Source: Betaproteobacteria bacterium
Lineage (GTDB): Bacteria; Pseudomonadota; Gammaproteobacteria; Burkholderiales; SG8-39
DNA length: 5,530 bases
Direction: 5' to 3'
Assembly: GCA_019237595.1 (NCBI GenBank)
Contig: JAFAGU010000039.1
Coordinates: forward strand, 1-5,530
Positions 5,254 to 5,530 of the stretch are shown here, piece by piece (position 1 is the first letter of the stretch; each line of letters starts with the position of its first letter). The notes beneath the pieces were generated by a model. That model did not search any database and was not told where the DNA came from. It saw only the letters and a list, made by a program, of their open reading frames with translations. The position numbers and the translations under genes were made by a program.

Positions 5254-5530
5254 GAGCCCCCGCCAGGTTGAGGACCGCCTCCGCCGCCTTCTCCGCGTTA
5301 TTCTGCTTGAGGAGGTGGTGGAACTCGTGGAACCGCTCGACCTGCCGGCGCTGCGCGGCCTTGTCGCGCAGCAAGTCGAGCAGCGCCGCCGCGAGCGCGG
5401 CCGGCGTCGCCTCGTCCTGCAGAAGCTCGGGCACGAGCCGCTCGCCGGCGAGGATGTTGGGCATCCCTACGTAGGGCAGGTAAAGCATCGAGCGCATGAG
5501 CGCCCAGGTGAGGGGCGACTGCCGGTAGGC
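5246..5530 (-). CDS. lpxB: Lipid-A-disaccharide synthase, C-terminal part (runs off right edge)
   Basis: Only the last 94 residues are in the window; the frame is open to the edge at 5530. LpxB joins UDP-2,3-diacylglucosamine and lipid X (2,3-diacylglucosamine 1-phosphate) to make the lipid A disaccharide at the inner face of the inner membrane. The visible part starts AYRQSPLTW and has the C-terminal hallmarks YLPYVGMPNILAGE and LVPELLQDEATP, followed by a helical tail with the FHEFHHLL segment. These are the nucleotide-sugar binding side of the GT-B fold in this family. The gene ends in TAG at 5246-5248 inside the start of rnhB, an 8-bp overlap that suggests coupled translation. lpxA and fabZ usually lie further upstream, which here would be beyond the right edge. 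Confidence 0.93.
   Translation of the reverse strand, partial: AYRQSPLTWALMRSMLYLPYVGMPNILAGERLVPELLQDEATPAALAAALLDLLRDKAAQRRQVERFHEFHHLLKQNNAEKAAEAVLNLAGARA

Noticed and set aside
1..5530. CRISPR array, integrase, transposase or toxin-antitoxin pair
   Set aside because: No regularly spaced repeats and no recombinase or toxin motifs were found on either strand. The only direct repeat of note is the two-copy tRNA-like unit.

Overview
The window looks like a GC-rich proteobacterial chromosome, most likely a betaproteobacterium or close relative. The basis is the gene order lpxB, rnhB, TrmH/SpoU-type RNA methyltransferase and the betaproteobacterial look of the RNase HII sequence (for example the GPCAIHRRSF segment). 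This placement is an inference from gene order and protein style, not from a database search.

All supported protein genes are on the minus strand, so they read from right to left. The right part (about 2645-5530) is a tightly packed block: the C-terminal part of lpxB running off the window edge, then rnhB (8-bp overlap), an RNA 2'-O-methyltransferase (4-bp overlap, TTG start), a small secreted cysteine/tryptophan-repeat protein (8-bp overlap), and a DUF2867 family protein (short gap). The overlaps suggest one translationally coupled operon. Its front is conserved housekeeping (lipid A synthesis, ribonucleotide removal from DNA, RNA modification) and its tail is less conserved.

The left part (about 79-2690) is different. 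One 760-residue gene encodes an exported TPR-CHAT protein, a caspase-like putative protease with an intact His/Cys pair. It is bracketed by two direct repeats, each resembling the 3' end of a tRNA (T arm, acceptor strand, CCA). The left copy extends into a recognisable but damaged tRNA-Asn (GUU) 3' half. The right copy supplies the last codons and stop of the DUF2867 gene. This is the architecture expected of a small island or cassette bounded by tRNA-derived attachment-like repeats, although no integrase or transposase is visible here.

The remaining non-coding DNA is small: about 166 bp at the left edge, mostly tRNA-like remnant, and about 195 bp upstream of the CHAT gene, which holds a 6-bp hairpin and a strong Shine-Dalgarno sequence but no promoter I can call with confidence.
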